A DNA stretch of 64,000 nucleotides from Pisaster brevispinus (lineage: Eukaryota > Echinodermata > Asteroidea > Forcipulatida > Asteriidae). Numbering within the stretch: the stretch's first letter is position 1; every line of letters begins with the position of its first letter. Below, one piece after another: positions 12,191-24,519 of this stretch. The notes beneath the pieces were generated by a model. That model saw only the letters and a program-made list of their open reading frames with translations. It ran no database searches and was not told the DNA's origin. The stretch is from positions 21,980,742 through 22,044,741 of the forward strand of contig JAMKCF010000003.1 in NCBI GenBank assembly GCA_023634235.1. The letters are read 5' to 3'. The position numbers and the translations under genes were made by a program.

Positions 12191-13109
12191 TAAAGGGACA
12201 GTACTTTTTTCTTTCCATCCTCGATTTGGTTGCAACAACATAAGTAGAACATCCAGACTGGCATCCCATGGTCAACAGATTTCCATTTGTATGATATAAA
12301 ATTCAACAGATTTTATTGCAAGGTGAATTGAACAGAGAGGCAGGATGCGGAAGGAAATAGCATGGGTGAGATTCAGGGTTAACTGTTTCTTCTGTGGGGA
12401 GGGCCAGAGTAAGCAGCGGATTAAGCGTACTATAATCTGAAAGGCCATCTCTTTGTATTATTGCAATTTGCAATCAAAACAACGGTTACACCGAGAAATT
12501 TGTGTAGGTGAAAGAGCTTGGAAAACTCATAAATATTGCTATATACCAGTATCTTGTTCATCATTCTACCCTCAATATATTGATTTTAACCCTATACGTA
12601 TCGGTATCCTCCTCTGCCCAACATGCCCGTGGCACCAGTGTGGAGAATAAGTCCACCATCGTACGCAACCCAATGATCGTTGCCCGATTATGTCAGCCTT
12701 ACACACATGAGGCACGTAGGCCAATGGAGTGTCGTGGAGTGTCACACTAAACTACCTATGGGAGTCTGTGGGACCACGACATAAGTGTTCACTTAAAAGA
12801 ACATGTTTTACTTAATAACCATGGGATCACATCCCCTCTATCGGTGGAGCCTAAACCAAATGTATACCGATTTGCAAAGTCAAAATTCCACGGCACATAA
12901 ATCACAAAACAAGATTAACCGGATTCCTTTTTCTGTTTTTTTTTGGGGGGGCAATATTTTTTGAAATTAGTCACTGCCCTTTTAAAATCCCCTTGTACCC
13001 CCACAGAGTAAGCTGCTAAGCACTGACAAATGTTTATAAGCTGAAAGAGAAACCAATAGAGCGTGACTGCAGATTCTCCAGTTACACGGTTGCGGGTTCG
13101 AATACCAGA

Positions 13110-13520
13110 TCTTCCACTGTACGGAGCTCTGAAAATGCCATCCAACTTGTTGAGATCCTGAGGTTATTTACTGCATGATAATGACCCCGTAAATGTAAGA
13201 TGACGACATCCCGAGATAATTTATCTCGGGATGTCGTCATTCTGAAAGTTGGATGTCAGCTCCAAAGTATATTTTATCTCAGGATGATGGAAACCTGAAA
13301 GTAGGATGTCGTCTTACCCAGATAATTTAGTATCATCACTTTATTGGTATACGAGATAAATCATCCAATGAATGCAACATTCTTTTATTCAGGATGTTAT
13401 CATCCCAAGATGAACTGTCTTGGGAAGTCGGCGTTCTACTTTCAGGATTCTTACAGCATGCAGTAAATTATCTCAGGCTGAAGAAAACGGATGGCACATC
13501 CAAAGTTCCGTAGTACACCA
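13110..13520. mobile_element. Palindromic MITE with GATGTCGTCAT internal repeats
   Basis: Left arm 13117-13183 and right arm 13455-13517 are imperfect inverted copies (shared words GCAGTAAAT, CTCAGG, GGATGGCA). Inside, 13200-13240 is a 41-nt perfect palindrome whose 20-nt arms begin ATGACGACATCCCGAGATAA. More diverged copies of 'TATCTCAGGATG' and 'GGATGTCGTC' follow. A tRNA-B-box-like GGGTTCGAATACC lies just outside at about 13094-13106. Confidence 0.7.
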
Positions 13521-14248
13521 TGCTCCGAACACGAATTGTCACAGTAGACTTTAGTATCTCCTGTATGGTTCAGATAATCATAAGGACTAAACCATCTAGC
13601 CCCTGCACTGCCCGAAGCTGCTGGGAAGCTTGAGATTGCAAACACTTGAATTATCAGAATCCTTGTCATTTTACGTCATTGTCTTTCATTATTCAGTCAC
13701 TGATGAGCCGCCCCAGCCGCCCAAAGCAATTGCATATTAGTGTTGTGGTTTTTGTTCCCTGTCCTCACTTATTCAAACCAAAAATTTAATTTTACTTCAC
13801 CTTAATGTTGTAAAAGACTAACGCCTTTCAGTTCAAGCATTGCGATGACAGACTGCTCTGAATGGAAGTTATTTGTTTACCATGTACATAATAACCGATG
13901 CCACAATATGCTAGCTGTCCCCACCCTCCTAAAGCAAACTGTTAATCAATTACAACTTTGTTTATCAATTTGCCTTAGTCAGCTTTGCTTAGATGTGACA
14001 TGTTCTCCTCTCCTTATTATAATGTCACTTCACACCACATTGTTTGGACTTATATGAAACTGGAATGCCTGAACCAGTGATAGGGCCCGAGCAATTTTTG
14101 TTGGCCAACAACCCTCAGTCCTTCATTTTTGGTAAAGAGGACATAAATTGTAAGGGTTTACAGGAGAGGTAGTATAGAGTTCTACATTTTTTTCCATCGA
14201 TGTTACGCCCCTCTCCTCTAGTGGCGTTTAAACTGCCTCCACTCATGC

Positions 14249-14482
14249 ACACTGCACAAAATTAGGGTGTTAACATCTAAACCATGGGTGTTGTCACTTA
14301 ATACAAGAAACTAAAAATTATCAAAATTTACACCATATGGTGTTAAAATAACACTAAATTCTGCCAAAACAATTACATGTGTTATTTAAATTTAAAAAAA
14401 ACACATGAAGTTAATTTTCTCTCTTCGATTTCTTTATGCGATAACACCCATTGATGTCAGTTTTAACACCCCAGTTTTGGCT
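14249..14482. mobile_element. MITE, 'GGGTGTTAAAA...GGGTGTTGTCAC' family, short copy
   Basis: The left end has CACTGCACAAAATTAGGGTG and then ACCATGGGTGTTGTCAC. The right end, reverse-complemented, has CCAAAACTGGGGTGTTAAAA and then AATGGGTGTTATC. A central palindrome (ACACCATATGGTGT) lies at about 14330. The ends match those of the longer element at 46577-47343, so they form one family. Confidence 0.75.
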
Positions 14483-16500
14483 CCCTTGCCTAACTCACTT
14501 TTACTGTTTACTTCTCTACATTGTTGACTTTTCGTATATTTTTGCTGTTGCCCCAGCCTTCCCTTTATAATTAATAACAAACATTGAAGAGTGAGAGAAA
14601 ATGCGCATGTAACAACCTTGGCTATAAATAACACAAGCACAGACCAGTCAAAGGGGATTGTGGTAGTAAAAAAATATATTTAAAAATTGCATTATCGTAA
14701 AGTCTTAACGAAAACGGCTCCTTTTCAGTAGACACTAAAGCGAGTATTGTTGTTTGAACCATTCGGGGACTAGTACATGCCATATACTTTGGTGCGTAAA
14801 TTGATAAATTGGTCACATCCACTATTAATTGTAGAATTGTGTAGAGTTCACCTAAACCAGACTCATTATGTGAAATGTATGGTTGGTTTTGACATGATTC
14901 CTTAATTAGCCCTTTTTGAGACATGGCAAACACCATGGGAGTACAACGTTCGGTTCAGGTGTAGTTAGACCGGTCCACCGATTCAATTATCTCAAAATAG
15001 CCTGTGATGAAAAGTACGACTGATAATTGTAAAACATTCTGAATGCCTCCGAATGTTTCCGAATGGCAGTTTCTTTACACATTTGTTGGAGTCTTAAAGC
15101 ACGCGGCCAAAATTGTCGAATAATAGTATCTGGACTCTGCAAGAAGTGACCAAACACATATAAATACCAAACATGTGAAAATTGAAGCCCAAGCGGTCGT
15201 CGGGAGTAATTATAACAAAAAGTAAATATCCCCATCACTATTTGCACTGATTTCAAACATCGAATTTCGGGACTGTAATGTTTAATTCCAGAATAGGCCA
15301 CAATACAATTTTTGTGTGTTTTTAAATGATAACATATTTTGATATTGCATTTAAAACCCCAAAGCTCATTTTCTATTCAGCACAGAACAAACCTAGTACG
15401 TAGGCTGTATACTATATCAAATAAAACAGCTAAAATGAATAGCTCACGCTGCCTGAACATAAATAAATTACCTTTCATAATAGGTTAGAGAAAAAAGCTG
15501 TGGTCTTCAAAATGCTTCTCTTTGAATAATTATGTAGGCGATTGTGTAGGTCATTAGTATATTGATTGGTACGACCAATCAAGGAGTGTGAAGATAAACA
15601 ATAATTAGATATTGACTTTATCTGACAAATTATACAATTACAACGGTCGGTAATTAATCTCCATTGATAAGCGGTTCGTAATTCAAGTGTAGCCGTCTGC
15701 ATTATACCTTCGGTGCTGCAACCATGTATACATGATTAGTACAGCTGACAAATTGGTCGCATCGGTTGTGATCAAGCATGTCATACATGATTTTTGTTTA
15801 TGAAATATTTTTTTATATATTTTTATGTGAAACTATAGGATTAATCCGTTGTGTGGGTCAGGAGAAACCATTGAAACTGTGCACAATTTTCAGCGTGTAA
15901 ACTCATCGTCCTCAATTTCGGTTGTATAACAACCAAAATCAGCCGTTGCGGTTTTTTTTCAGGCTTTTTGATTCAGGACTTCGTTTCAGATATAAATATT
16001 TTTACATGAAAATGGTTCTATTATGAACTTCATAATCAGTAAGTTGTCGCATCAAGTTTTATATCCTCACCAACCCTGTATAGTACCTTTAATATACTTT
16101 TCAGTTTACCACAACGGTTTTCGATTGTTGAAAGTGGTGCAATCTAAAAGTAAAATCTCGTCGTTGAAGCAGCTTGCTTACAAAGTAAGTGTTAGACCAC
16201 TGATGGAATAATTGCTGAATTGTCTGAACCCTTGCACAAATAATCTCATTAAACAAATTGAAATTGTGCAACTTATTCCTTATGATCACAAGAGCAGTGT
16301 AAAGGGGAAAGGTTTGCGAGTCCAAGCTGGAAAACTTTGAAAGACAGACGAAAATTTACTAGAATATCCATGTTTCACACAAATCCACGATGGTTTAGTT
16401 GCAGTCAACATACTGAACAAATACAAAAGTTGCTCAAATCTTCGCGCAAACAAAATTCTCACACATAGAGGGTTCCAACCTGCATCAATGATTATTGATG
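14483..16500. other. Intergenic, two minus-strand open frames of 104 codons
   Basis: The open frames at 14622-14936 and 14987-15301 (both minus) are each 104 codons long. That length is expected by chance in this much AT-rich sequence. I recognise no domain in either and do not call them genes. Confidence 0.4.
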
Positions 16501-16504
16501 AAAT

Positions 16505-16645
16505 GACAACCCGCCCCTCTCAAGAAAATTAAATAAATAGATAAATACATAACTATATAAACAATAATACTAATAAATAAATAAATAAAATAATTAATTA
16601 ATTAATTAATTAATTAAATAAATAAATAAATAAATAAATAAAAAA
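16505..16645. repeat. (AAAT)n/(AATT)n microsatellite
   Basis: Runs of AAAT and TTAA tetramers, including a self-complementary (AATT)n stretch at about 16590-16615 that could extrude as a hairpin. Confidence 0.85.
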
Positions 16646-17543
16646 TGGGGGAAAAATCATACTACAAAAATGTCATTATTTTGCAAGAAACGGTGAACAT
16701 CCGACGCTATCTATACCATAAAGCAAGGACCAGGTAGTCAAAAACATTGTTTTCAGACCATGGCTACGTCCACGGCTTTTGTATTGTACATGGAACTGTG
16801 TGCGTATTGCGCCGTGGTCGAGGTTGGTGCAGACCCCTTGCATGTACACGAGCTGCGTGGTCAAACAAATGGTTTGTCAGCCGTTCATAGTTTCAAAATG
16901 GAAGTTTGTGTATTGCATTTTTCCTTGGTCAGAAATAATGAATAGGCCTAATGAATAACGAGTAAAGAATAATGAAAAAAATCGGAAAATAGGTGACGAG
17001 AAACTCGTGATCTAATTTCACAGGAGTAAAAGGGACCATCGGCAAAACGTCACGTCGACGTTTCACGGGTTGGTATTTGGGAGCTGTTTCAGCTTGAAAT
17101 TTACTTATTTTGGTCGAAGATTAGAGTGAGGTGTTATGGGATTTCTCTGGAAGTAAAACTGATCTACCTGGCCTACTACCAGCCTGCGATGTGATTTAGT
17201 GAATGCAACTACACAATATCCAGATATAATTCTGCGAATAGTTGCGCCACCAAACACAACCCGTGCAGTCGAATTGTTTTGAATAGTTCGTCAACTCAGT
17301 AGCAATTATTTGGGGCAACAGGATGGTTTTTATGCCCGGTCTTGAAGCCGATAGAAACATTAAGAAGGTATGTTTTAAAAAAACAAAAATTAAAAAAACA
17401 TATTTTAAAAAAAGGTACTCTCATATTATAAATAACTAAGTGTTTCGAGGCTGGCACTTTTACGTCTGAGACACACACTAGCTATTGTAAAACTTATTGA
17501 ATCTTACAAATCGCAGACTATAAAAGTAGACTATATAACGAGC

Positions 17544-17656
17544 TTTTTGTGAGTGTTTTCTTTTCTTCTTCTTTTTTTCTGGAAACTAAAAAAACATTAC
17601 ATGTCTGTAGCCTTTTCTTGTTTTTAAGCAAGCAAAAAGAAGAAGACTCACAAAAC
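17544..17656. repeat. Short imperfect inverted repeat
   Basis: TTTTTGTGAGTGTTTTC with following TTCTTCTTC (17544-17578) is mirrored by AAAAAGAAGAAGACTCACAA (17635 on). The arms are about 22 bp with some mismatches and an 56-bp spacer. It may be the trace of a small hairpin element; nothing else supports that. Confidence 0.4.
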
Positions 17657-18556
17657 AGACAGCCAAGGTCGGTTACATCCAGTAAAATCTTGCATTCAGT
17701 TTAAAAGCTTTTAACTCCCGCGTGTGCGTCCAAAATTGTATCTTTTTAAATTCATCCTTTTCAGAAGCCATACTTTTCTTTTCAAATGCCTGCAATCTTA
17801 TTAAGAAAGCTCTAACAAAGATTGGTACGGTCGTACCATTATTAGCCAGGGTCTTGCGTCCAGTTTGACAATTACTTCTTTTGTGTTACTAAAATACCGG
17901 TAGTGTCTCAGATAAAAATACAATGTTGGAAAGTGTACTATTTGAGTTCAATCGGTTTAATTTAAAACCCATCAGTTACTTAAGTTAACCTTTTTTTCCG
18001 ACACGACTATAGGTCCTTGTGGAACGTAAAGGCTCTTTACAACCACGCAAGTCGAAAGCCATTCTGTTTAAAGTTGACCCCACAACAAATCTATAATTAG
18101 TTAGTTTTTGTTTTTTTGGTTTTTTTTTATCGTTTTTTTTATATTTGTTTTACAGCCTATCTTCATATCAAAACAAACAAAGACACACAAAGCACAAAAT
18201 AACAGTACAGGCCTATATCAAATATTAAAAAGATAGTCTCCCGAAATGAAATATGAATGTAGGAAAAAAACAAATGAGGATTAATATTTGCAGACCTTCT
18301 GTAGAGAAAAAAACTTCAAGAAGATGTCAAAAAAAAAAAATAAATAAATAAATGTGTTTTAGTTTTGATCAGTGCAAACAGTGCGTTTTTCTTTTTGATT
18401 GTCAGCAACAACAGCCCTGCCGATGAGTAGAGTATTTCGGTCGCCAAGGTAAAAGTCGGTGTTACGTTGCACTTATTTTCAACCAGTTAGATTATATGTG
18501 AAAGAGAGGAAAAAATACCAGTCTCTAAACTCGCGTGTAAATGTTGTAACATTTCA

Positions 18557-18835
18557 TTTTATTTTTATACTGTTTCAGAGCGAAATTTTAAACATGACGT
18601 CATCGGTCAGCAAAACTAAATATATAAGAGGTCAAAAGAGAGAAAGGTGCGCCTGTCAAAAGGTCAAAATCTGTGCTGTTTTGATTGAATTTCGTCAAAA
18701 TTCCGGAATGATCTGAATATTCTTTGTAGAAAAAGTACAGACCGTTATTTAAAATATGACGCCATCCAGCGCTTATTATTTTGAAAAAAAAATGCACTTG
18801 AAGGGTATCAAACACAGTGGTACTTTAAACTGTTT
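18557..18835. repeat. Dispersed repeat B, copy 1
   Basis: Shares 'TTTCAGAGCGAAATTTTAAA', 'CGACGTTATCGG/TGACGTCATCGG', 'TTTTGATTGAATTT', 'AAATATGACG' and 'AGGGTATCAAA' in the same order with 45478-45775. The copies are clearly diverged. No ORF is conserved between them. Confidence 0.65.
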
Positions 18836-19355
18836 TAACGTGAGGATAGAGGCATGAAACGTTACCCTATTTTCATGAAAAGAACTCTGTTAGGAAATGA
18901 GTGGATCACAAAACTGAACTCGAGTCTCTCCCTCGCTTTAAGCTCGCAAGGTTGAAGCTTTTAAGACTCGGTAAAAGTAATTGTTATATGCAAAATGTAT
19001 GGTAAAAATCGTTCGGCTTAAAAAAATATTTTAAAAAATTCCCGGTCCCGAGGTCATGTCTACGTTGGCAGTTGGGGATACGGGTGTTGTTAAGGCCAGT
19101 CTAAGGTTCAACGCATGTTAACCTTATCATCCAGCAACAGCCATTAATTTGTAAATGGCATCAGGGTTTTAAAAAAAGATAATTGACAAGATTCTAAATT
19201 ATCAAGGTACTGTTATTTTTTATTTCTTTTGTTGTTGTTGTTTATTAATTTTGTAATGGTATTTTTTATTTATTTTGTTGTTGTTTATTAATTTGTTATG
19301 TATTTTATTTAAACAAATATATATTACACATTTTTTGCTTACATTCCTCGCTTAC

Positions 19356-19460
19356 AACGACGACGACGACGGCGGCGGCGGCGGCGGCGGTGTTGTTTGT
19401 TTGTAGTGTTGTTTGTTGGTGTGTTGGGGTGTTTGTTTGTTTGTTTTTAGGGTTTTTTGT
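19356..19460. repeat. (CGA)n(CGG)n triplets followed by (GTTT)n
   Basis: Perfect CGA triplets pass directly into GGC triplets up to 19390, then TGTTTGTTTG repeats with GGGGTGTTTGTTTG, a word that recurs at 36400-37236 and, inverted, at 26457-26500. Confidence 0.85.
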
Positions 19461-19703
19461 TTGTATTTTTTCGTTCATAGTAAAATAAACCAACTCAGTT
19501 TCAGATTCAATCTGAAAGACAACCAATATTACTTGACATTATCGGGCTGTGGTCGTCCATTGTTGGATGAAGCCATCCTCATGCGATTTCCATTCTCCCT
19601 TCTTGCTATTCTGGTCAGAGTTGTCGTGTTTGTGTATCTTTAGATTTCGTCGCTCCATCTTCTCTTCTGTCTTCCCCTCCTTCTTTTTTCAATTTCTAGG
19701 TTG

Positions 19704-20135
19704 TCATTTGATAATAGTCTCATGGTCTACCTGTTGCACCCGCTTGTCACTTGTCACTGAAATATTGCGATCAATAGAGATGAACACTCTTTAAAAATGT
19801 GTAAATAAAAGTATCAACGGATAAGTTTCTTTTTCCGATACAAATTATGCCCAGGAGAGTTATCCAAATTAAGCCCAGGAGATTTGTTTATCTCTCCTGG
19901 GCTTAATTTGTAACGGAAGCACAACTTGTTTTTCTGTTGCTCAAGTGCAACAGGTTGACGAAGAGACTATTATCAAAAATTGTCTCTATGAGCAACAGGC
20001 AGACCAAGAGACTATTTGATAATAGTCTTTTGGTCCACCTGTTGCACCCATTTGTCATTTGTCACTGAAACAAGCTTTCAATAGAGAAGAACACTCTTTA
20101 CAACTTTGTGAACAAAGGTATCAACGGATACGTGA
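19704..20135. repeat. Duplicated ~120-bp block around a hairpin
   Basis: 19704-19825 and 20010-20130 are diverged direct copies (shared words TTTGATAATAGTCT, ACCTGTTGCACCC, GAACACTCTTTA, GTATCAACGGATA). Between them is an inverted repeat, AAATTAAGCCCAGGAGA (19866-19882) against its complement at 19893-19909, plus a third direct copy, AAATTATGCCCAGGAGA, just upstream. Further AGAGACTATT inversions lie at 19962-20020. It is probably a composite of a small transposon and its duplicate. Confidence 0.65.
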
Positions 20136-21174
20136 AAGCAATTTAATTTGGCAATATTTGTGATTTTATAAAAAACGTTGAAAGGGGAGATCAACACACG
20201 ATTAATTAAATTCCCTCTTTGTGTAACTTGATTGTGTTTGCGGCTAGAAGTTATTGAGTGTAGTTGCTTATAGATACAAAATGATGACGAATAGAGCGCA
20301 GTTTGTGGACGTTTGATCCTGGCCGAATGTAGTGGCGACACAGCATCTCCAGTTCACATTATCTGATAGTCATGTCAATAGAAATTCCCCCGTTAAAAAT
20401 ATGTTGTCCATGACAGCGTATAAAGACCTTCCCGTAGCCAGACACCGTACTAATAATAACTAAACCAGGATTTATTAATGTTTACTCATATAATGGTTGC
20501 CTACCTTCAGCGGTACGCATCCCTTAATTTGAGTAAACCGCATTTTGATTGACCAAATCGCATCGTAAACGAACGCAGCGGTGTAATTTTCGTATATCCA
20601 CTGGTTGTCGAACTTATGTTAAAACACCGTGTGTTTTAAAACCATGGTTTTAAAACGTGCACACAATTTGTAAGGTCTTTAAAATCCATGGGACATTTTT
20701 TGAAGGGGCACCAAGGCCAAGGTAAGGGCAACAAAGGCAATGGCCTCCGTGTAATTCCCGGCCTGCGTAATTATGAAGAATTTCGATTCAGATTAGCGAA
20801 TTGAGGAATGTATGGACGTTTTGATTGTTTTACAACGGAATTGTTGAATTATTACGCTCGGTCAAACAACTTTTGAATATTTTAGAGTTTTGTGCCAAAA
20901 ATGTCAATGCGAACTGGAATGAGCATGCGCTGTCCAGAGCAAGATGGTGTATAGGGAACCTATACGAGCCATCGCATCCTTCTGCCTGGTACTATCGTAC
21001 CGGTACTCCAACGCTGCATGGAGACTCTTCATCAGTTTTCCTGACTTGTCAATCTGTTTCAATATTAATTCGTTCAAATGTATATTTTTTTTTTTAAAGG
21101 TTGTGCTCATCTCATTGCCATCCCCGTTACATTTTCTGTCATGGTACTTAACCATACAAATGGGGTTTGTTTTT

Positions 21175-21501
21175 AAAGGAACACGTTGCCTTCGTATTGG
21201 TCTGTAAAGGGCGTTTGTTATGAAATGAATATGGTGGGGCAGATAGTAGACCATAACGATTCACAAAAAAATATCCCTTGAAATTGTGTTTTTCCTGTTA
21301 CTGCCTGAAGTAACACGGCCCGCCTTTTAGAAGAACCAATTTTTTGACTACACAAAATTACGAACCATGTTAAGTTACAAATAAAAGGAAAATCACACAA
21401 TTGTTGATGATATTTTGTGTGAATCTTTTTATTCTACAGCATCTTTCAAATCGTATTCATTTTATAACCAAAATCCATACCCCGAAGGTATCGTGTCCCT
21501 A
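21175..21501. mobile_element. MITE with AAAGGAACACGTTGCCTTCG terminal inverted repeats
   Basis: The left end AAAGGAACACGTTGCCTTCG matches the reverse complement of the right end, TTAGGGACACGATACCTTCG. Inside, GAAATTGTGTTTTTCCTGTT (21281 on) is mirrored by AAAAGGAAAATCACACAATT (21384 on), giving a nearly full-length hairpin of about 330 bp. I recall closely similar repeats from echinoderm sequences; this is the main lineage hint in the window. Confidence 0.75.
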
Positions 21502-22264
21502 AGTACAGTATAACTCCGTTTAATACTCGATAGGGGGTTTGTTTGCTATGTATAATCCTTTAAAAGCACCGTGTGAGGGTAAACGACTGCGATGTGATTA
21601 ACTGTGGATTTGAACTAATACCACCAGACTATCTGAAGAAAAACGATGAAATTCATAATATAATTTGTTACATTAACAGAACGTTGTGTTTTTGCTGTTG
21701 TTGTTGATTTTTTTTTCTTTACAAGAGCCAGATGGTTCATACCAGAAAATGTCTCTCTATTCTGCTTTCTCGCTAAGTGAGCCTTTTGCCACGCATCATA
21801 CGAAAGCGATAGACGTCACAATGACAGCATAGTGTTAAGTAGTGTTTACCGAGTAGTTCTTTTTTAAACCGGAATTATTTATTATCTTTCAAACCTGAAG
21901 GGTCATTTTCCAGCATGTCCAAGATTGAAACCATTCAGCATAATATGGTTGTAGATTGATTTTGGTTTTTCGAAGAACAATTTGACTTTTATTTGTCTAC
22001 TCTTGTTGATTTGATACAGGATAGTTAAGAACGACCCAGAGTTACCGTCGGCCGTAGACTTAACTGGATAGACCAGCTGAACGACTTGAAGCCACACAAA
22101 TAGGATAACTACCCTCCCGTTGAGTGCCGTCCCGGCCAACCGATGTACAGAACGCTTGTTGGATAAAAAACGGTTAGTTTATGGATTGCGAACAACTCAC
22201 AATTTTCGCCACCAGGATAAATTATTGCATTTGAGATCAATGACAGCAATGTTTTGATACAACA

Positions 22265-23725
22265 ATGACATCCCCGAATATATCTATGTTGGACAATGTG
22301 ACATTAACTACCACCATGACATCTGCCACACCTAGTAACATATCTGTTACTATAGGAAATGAGGTGGACAACGTGACGTCATCAATACCAAATATAGCTA
22401 CCGATGTGCCTTTTCCGACGTACCGGTACGTCCTCGCGGCGTCCGTCGCAGCCCTCATATTTTTTGTTACTGTCATTCCTAATACGATCATCATCATACT
22501 GGTTGTCATCGACCGCAAACTGCGCAAGCTCAGTAACTATTACATCATCAGCCTGGCAACTGCGGATTGCATTGTGGGAGCTCTGGTCATGCCCTGCATG
22601 GCCTCTTATACGGTGTTGGGCTACTGGGCTCTGGGTGGTCTGATATGCGACCTGTGGATCGTGTTCGATTTCATGTGCTGTACCGCTTCGATGTTGAGCC
22701 TATGCATGATATCGCTGGACCGCTACTGGGCCATCACTCAACCTCTCAAACATATGGGACGGAGAAGCCGGAAGAGGGCGCTGTTCTTTGTTGCATGTAT
22801 ATGGGTAATATCAGCTGTGTGCTGGATACCAGCGATTATTATATTCCGCTTTGCTGAAGGGGACTTTGGGCAAGAAAATGAATGTTCGTACTTGACTAAT
22901 CCAATATATATACTTCTGTCTTCTGTAAGTATATATTACTTCCCAATGTTTGCAATGGTTTTCTTGTACATGAAGGTGTACCTGGCAGTGAAGAGACAAT
23001 TTAGAGATATCGAGAGTCTTGAAGAGTGCAAGGAAATTAAGAAAGATAAAAACAACACAGGTCAAGTTACTAACCCAGGTTCAATTCATTGGAAATTGCA
23101 TCGCATCTACGAACGCAACGACGAACCATTGGAGCTTGCGTCTACAAATGCGTATAAGAACCAAGGATTTAGCACTGGTAACGAGTCGGTACAGAGACAA
23201 GTATCGTCTGCCACCCAGATGTCTCAACGTGATAGTTCACTCGAGCCAAAAGCAATCGACTTAGATTTTTCGGGACAAAATGGCGGACTCGAAACCAGTA
23301 CTACGTACCTGGGACCAATGAACGACACGGTTACATCATTGTCACTCAGCGTCTCTACAATGAATCCCGATTCAACTGCAGTAGAGTTGAAAAAGTTGAG
23401 ACTGCGCAAGACTCGCGCCAAACACGCAGAAATTAACAGACGAACCGCCCGAACTCTCGGCATCATCGTCATTTTATTCCTCGTCTGCTGGCTCCCCTTC
23501 GTTGTCCTATTTCCCATCAATGGGTTTTGTGAATGCGTACCAATGAAACTGTACGAGGCTTCCTATTGGCTGGCCTACCTGAATTCGACCCTTAATCCTT
23601 TCCTGTACGGCTTCAGTATGGATTTCAGAAAAGCATTCAAAAGACTTTTTTGCAAGAAGTGCCTCTCTAGCATTCACGAGGTATCTTCATTTGATGATGG
23701 GTTACTTGGTGATAACAAGACATGA
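22265..23725 (+). CDS. Aminergic (muscarinic/histamine-like) rhodopsin-class GPCR
   Basis: A complete single-exon receptor of 486 residues. The N-terminus has four N-glycosylation sequons (N5, N11, N25, N36). Seven hydrophobic segments follow with class A landmarks: N73 (1.50), D101 (2.50), C128 (3.25) pairing with C207 in ECL2, DRY at 152-154, W180 (4.50), P227 (5.50), CWLP at 408-411 and NPFLY at 444-448. D135 (3.32), W435 (7.40) and Y438 (7.43) mark the amine-binding family. Y434 (7.39) and the words WALGGLICDLW and YWLAYLNSTLNP are closest to muscarinic and histamine H1 receptors. However V413 stands where muscarinic receptors have N6.52, and I223 stands at 5.46. The third intracellular loop is long (about 244-395), as in muscarinic/H1 receptors, and ends in RTARTLG. 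The C-tail is short with palmitoylatable cysteines (CKKC, 463-466). ATG 22265 is the first in-frame start. The ligand cannot be assigned from this sequence. Confidence 0.93.
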   Translation: MTSPNISMLDNVTLTTTMTSATPSNISVTIGNEVDNVTSSIPNIATDVPFPTYRYVLAASVAALIFFVTVIPNTIIIILVVIDRKLRKLSNYYIISLATADCIVGALVMPCMASYTVLGYWALGGLICDLWIVFDFMCCTASMLSLCMISLDRYWAITQPLKHMGRRSRKRALFFVACIWVISAVCWIPAIIIFRFAEGDFGQENECSYLTNPIYILLSSVSIYYFPMFAMVFLYMKVYLAVKRQFRDIESLEECKEIKKDKNNTGQVTNPGSIHWKLHRIYERNDEPLELASTNAYKNQGFSTGNESVQRQVSSATQMSQRDSSLEPKAIDLDFSGQNGGLETSTTYLGPMNDTVTSLSLSVSTMNPDSTAVELKKLRLRKTRAKHAEINRRTARTLGIIVILFLVCWLPFVVLFPINGFCECVPMKLYEASYWLAYLNSTLNPFLYGFSMDFRKAFKRLFCKKCLSSIHEVSSFDDGLLGDNKT

Positions 23726-24355
23726 AGTACATCATTGGCGCTCCTATGGGACGACCGTGTGTTTACTATAGTTGTGCACAATTAACACAGTGTATTTTGA
23801 CTGTATATAGTAGGTGCATTCGAACAGCTAACAACACATGCATTACTCAAGTTGACTCTTAACAACATAAGAAAACTGTTCGCCAGAAAATGCTGCAAAG
23901 GAAATTGCCAAGCAAAATCTGAATATCAGGCAACATGTGACTAATGTGGCATCATGGCTAGTAGCCTGTTCTTGCTAGGCAAGTTTATTCTGTGCTGAGC
24001 GTTTATTACAAGTTTTATGTACTGAGTCGTGTGAGTACAGTATCTTTCATTATTCGGTCCGGTTATGGCACAAAATGTTAACTCGAAACAACTATGGCTT
24101 AATGTAGTGACTTGGACGAGCATCTACAAAATGCACACCCATTTACCTAGCACTAAATTGAAATGTGAACCTTTTTTCTTTTTTTTAACTTCATAGCCGT
24201 GATGTTTTTCAATTTCGGTTGGCAAAAAAAAAGGTCAAATTTTTGCCAGCCCAATCAGCAAGTATTGATTGATTCACAAGGCCGCACGTAAACATACATT
24301 TGTATACAAGAGAAAAGTCTTGGTTTTGTAGGTTAAACACACTGTGCCACCCTGC

Positions 24356-24361
24356 AATAAA
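24356..24361 (+). promoter_or_regulatory. Candidate polyadenylation signal for the aminergic GPCR
   Basis: An AATAAA lies 630 bp after the receptor stop codon and is followed by T/GT-rich sequence. It is the first clean AATAAA downstream on the plus strand that I noticed. The call is positional only. Confidence 0.35.
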
Positions 24362-24519
24362 TGTTTAACACATCATGCATGTACGGGAGAGAGAAATCTT
24401 CTTCACTGAACAACAAGTAAAATGATTGTCATTATTATAACCTAAACTTTAGGCTCTATCAATTTTCCGGGGATATACACACACATGTAGATTGTTTACT
24501 AGAATAAAATGTGTTACCA

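Noticed and set aside
13090..13106. tRNA B-box-like GGGTTCGAATACC
   Set aside because: No matching A box at the right distance and no cloverleaf could be drawn, so no tRNA gene or SINE is called here.
14622..15301. Two adjacent 104-codon minus-strand frames
   Set aside because: No recognisable family; the length and composition are compatible with chance.
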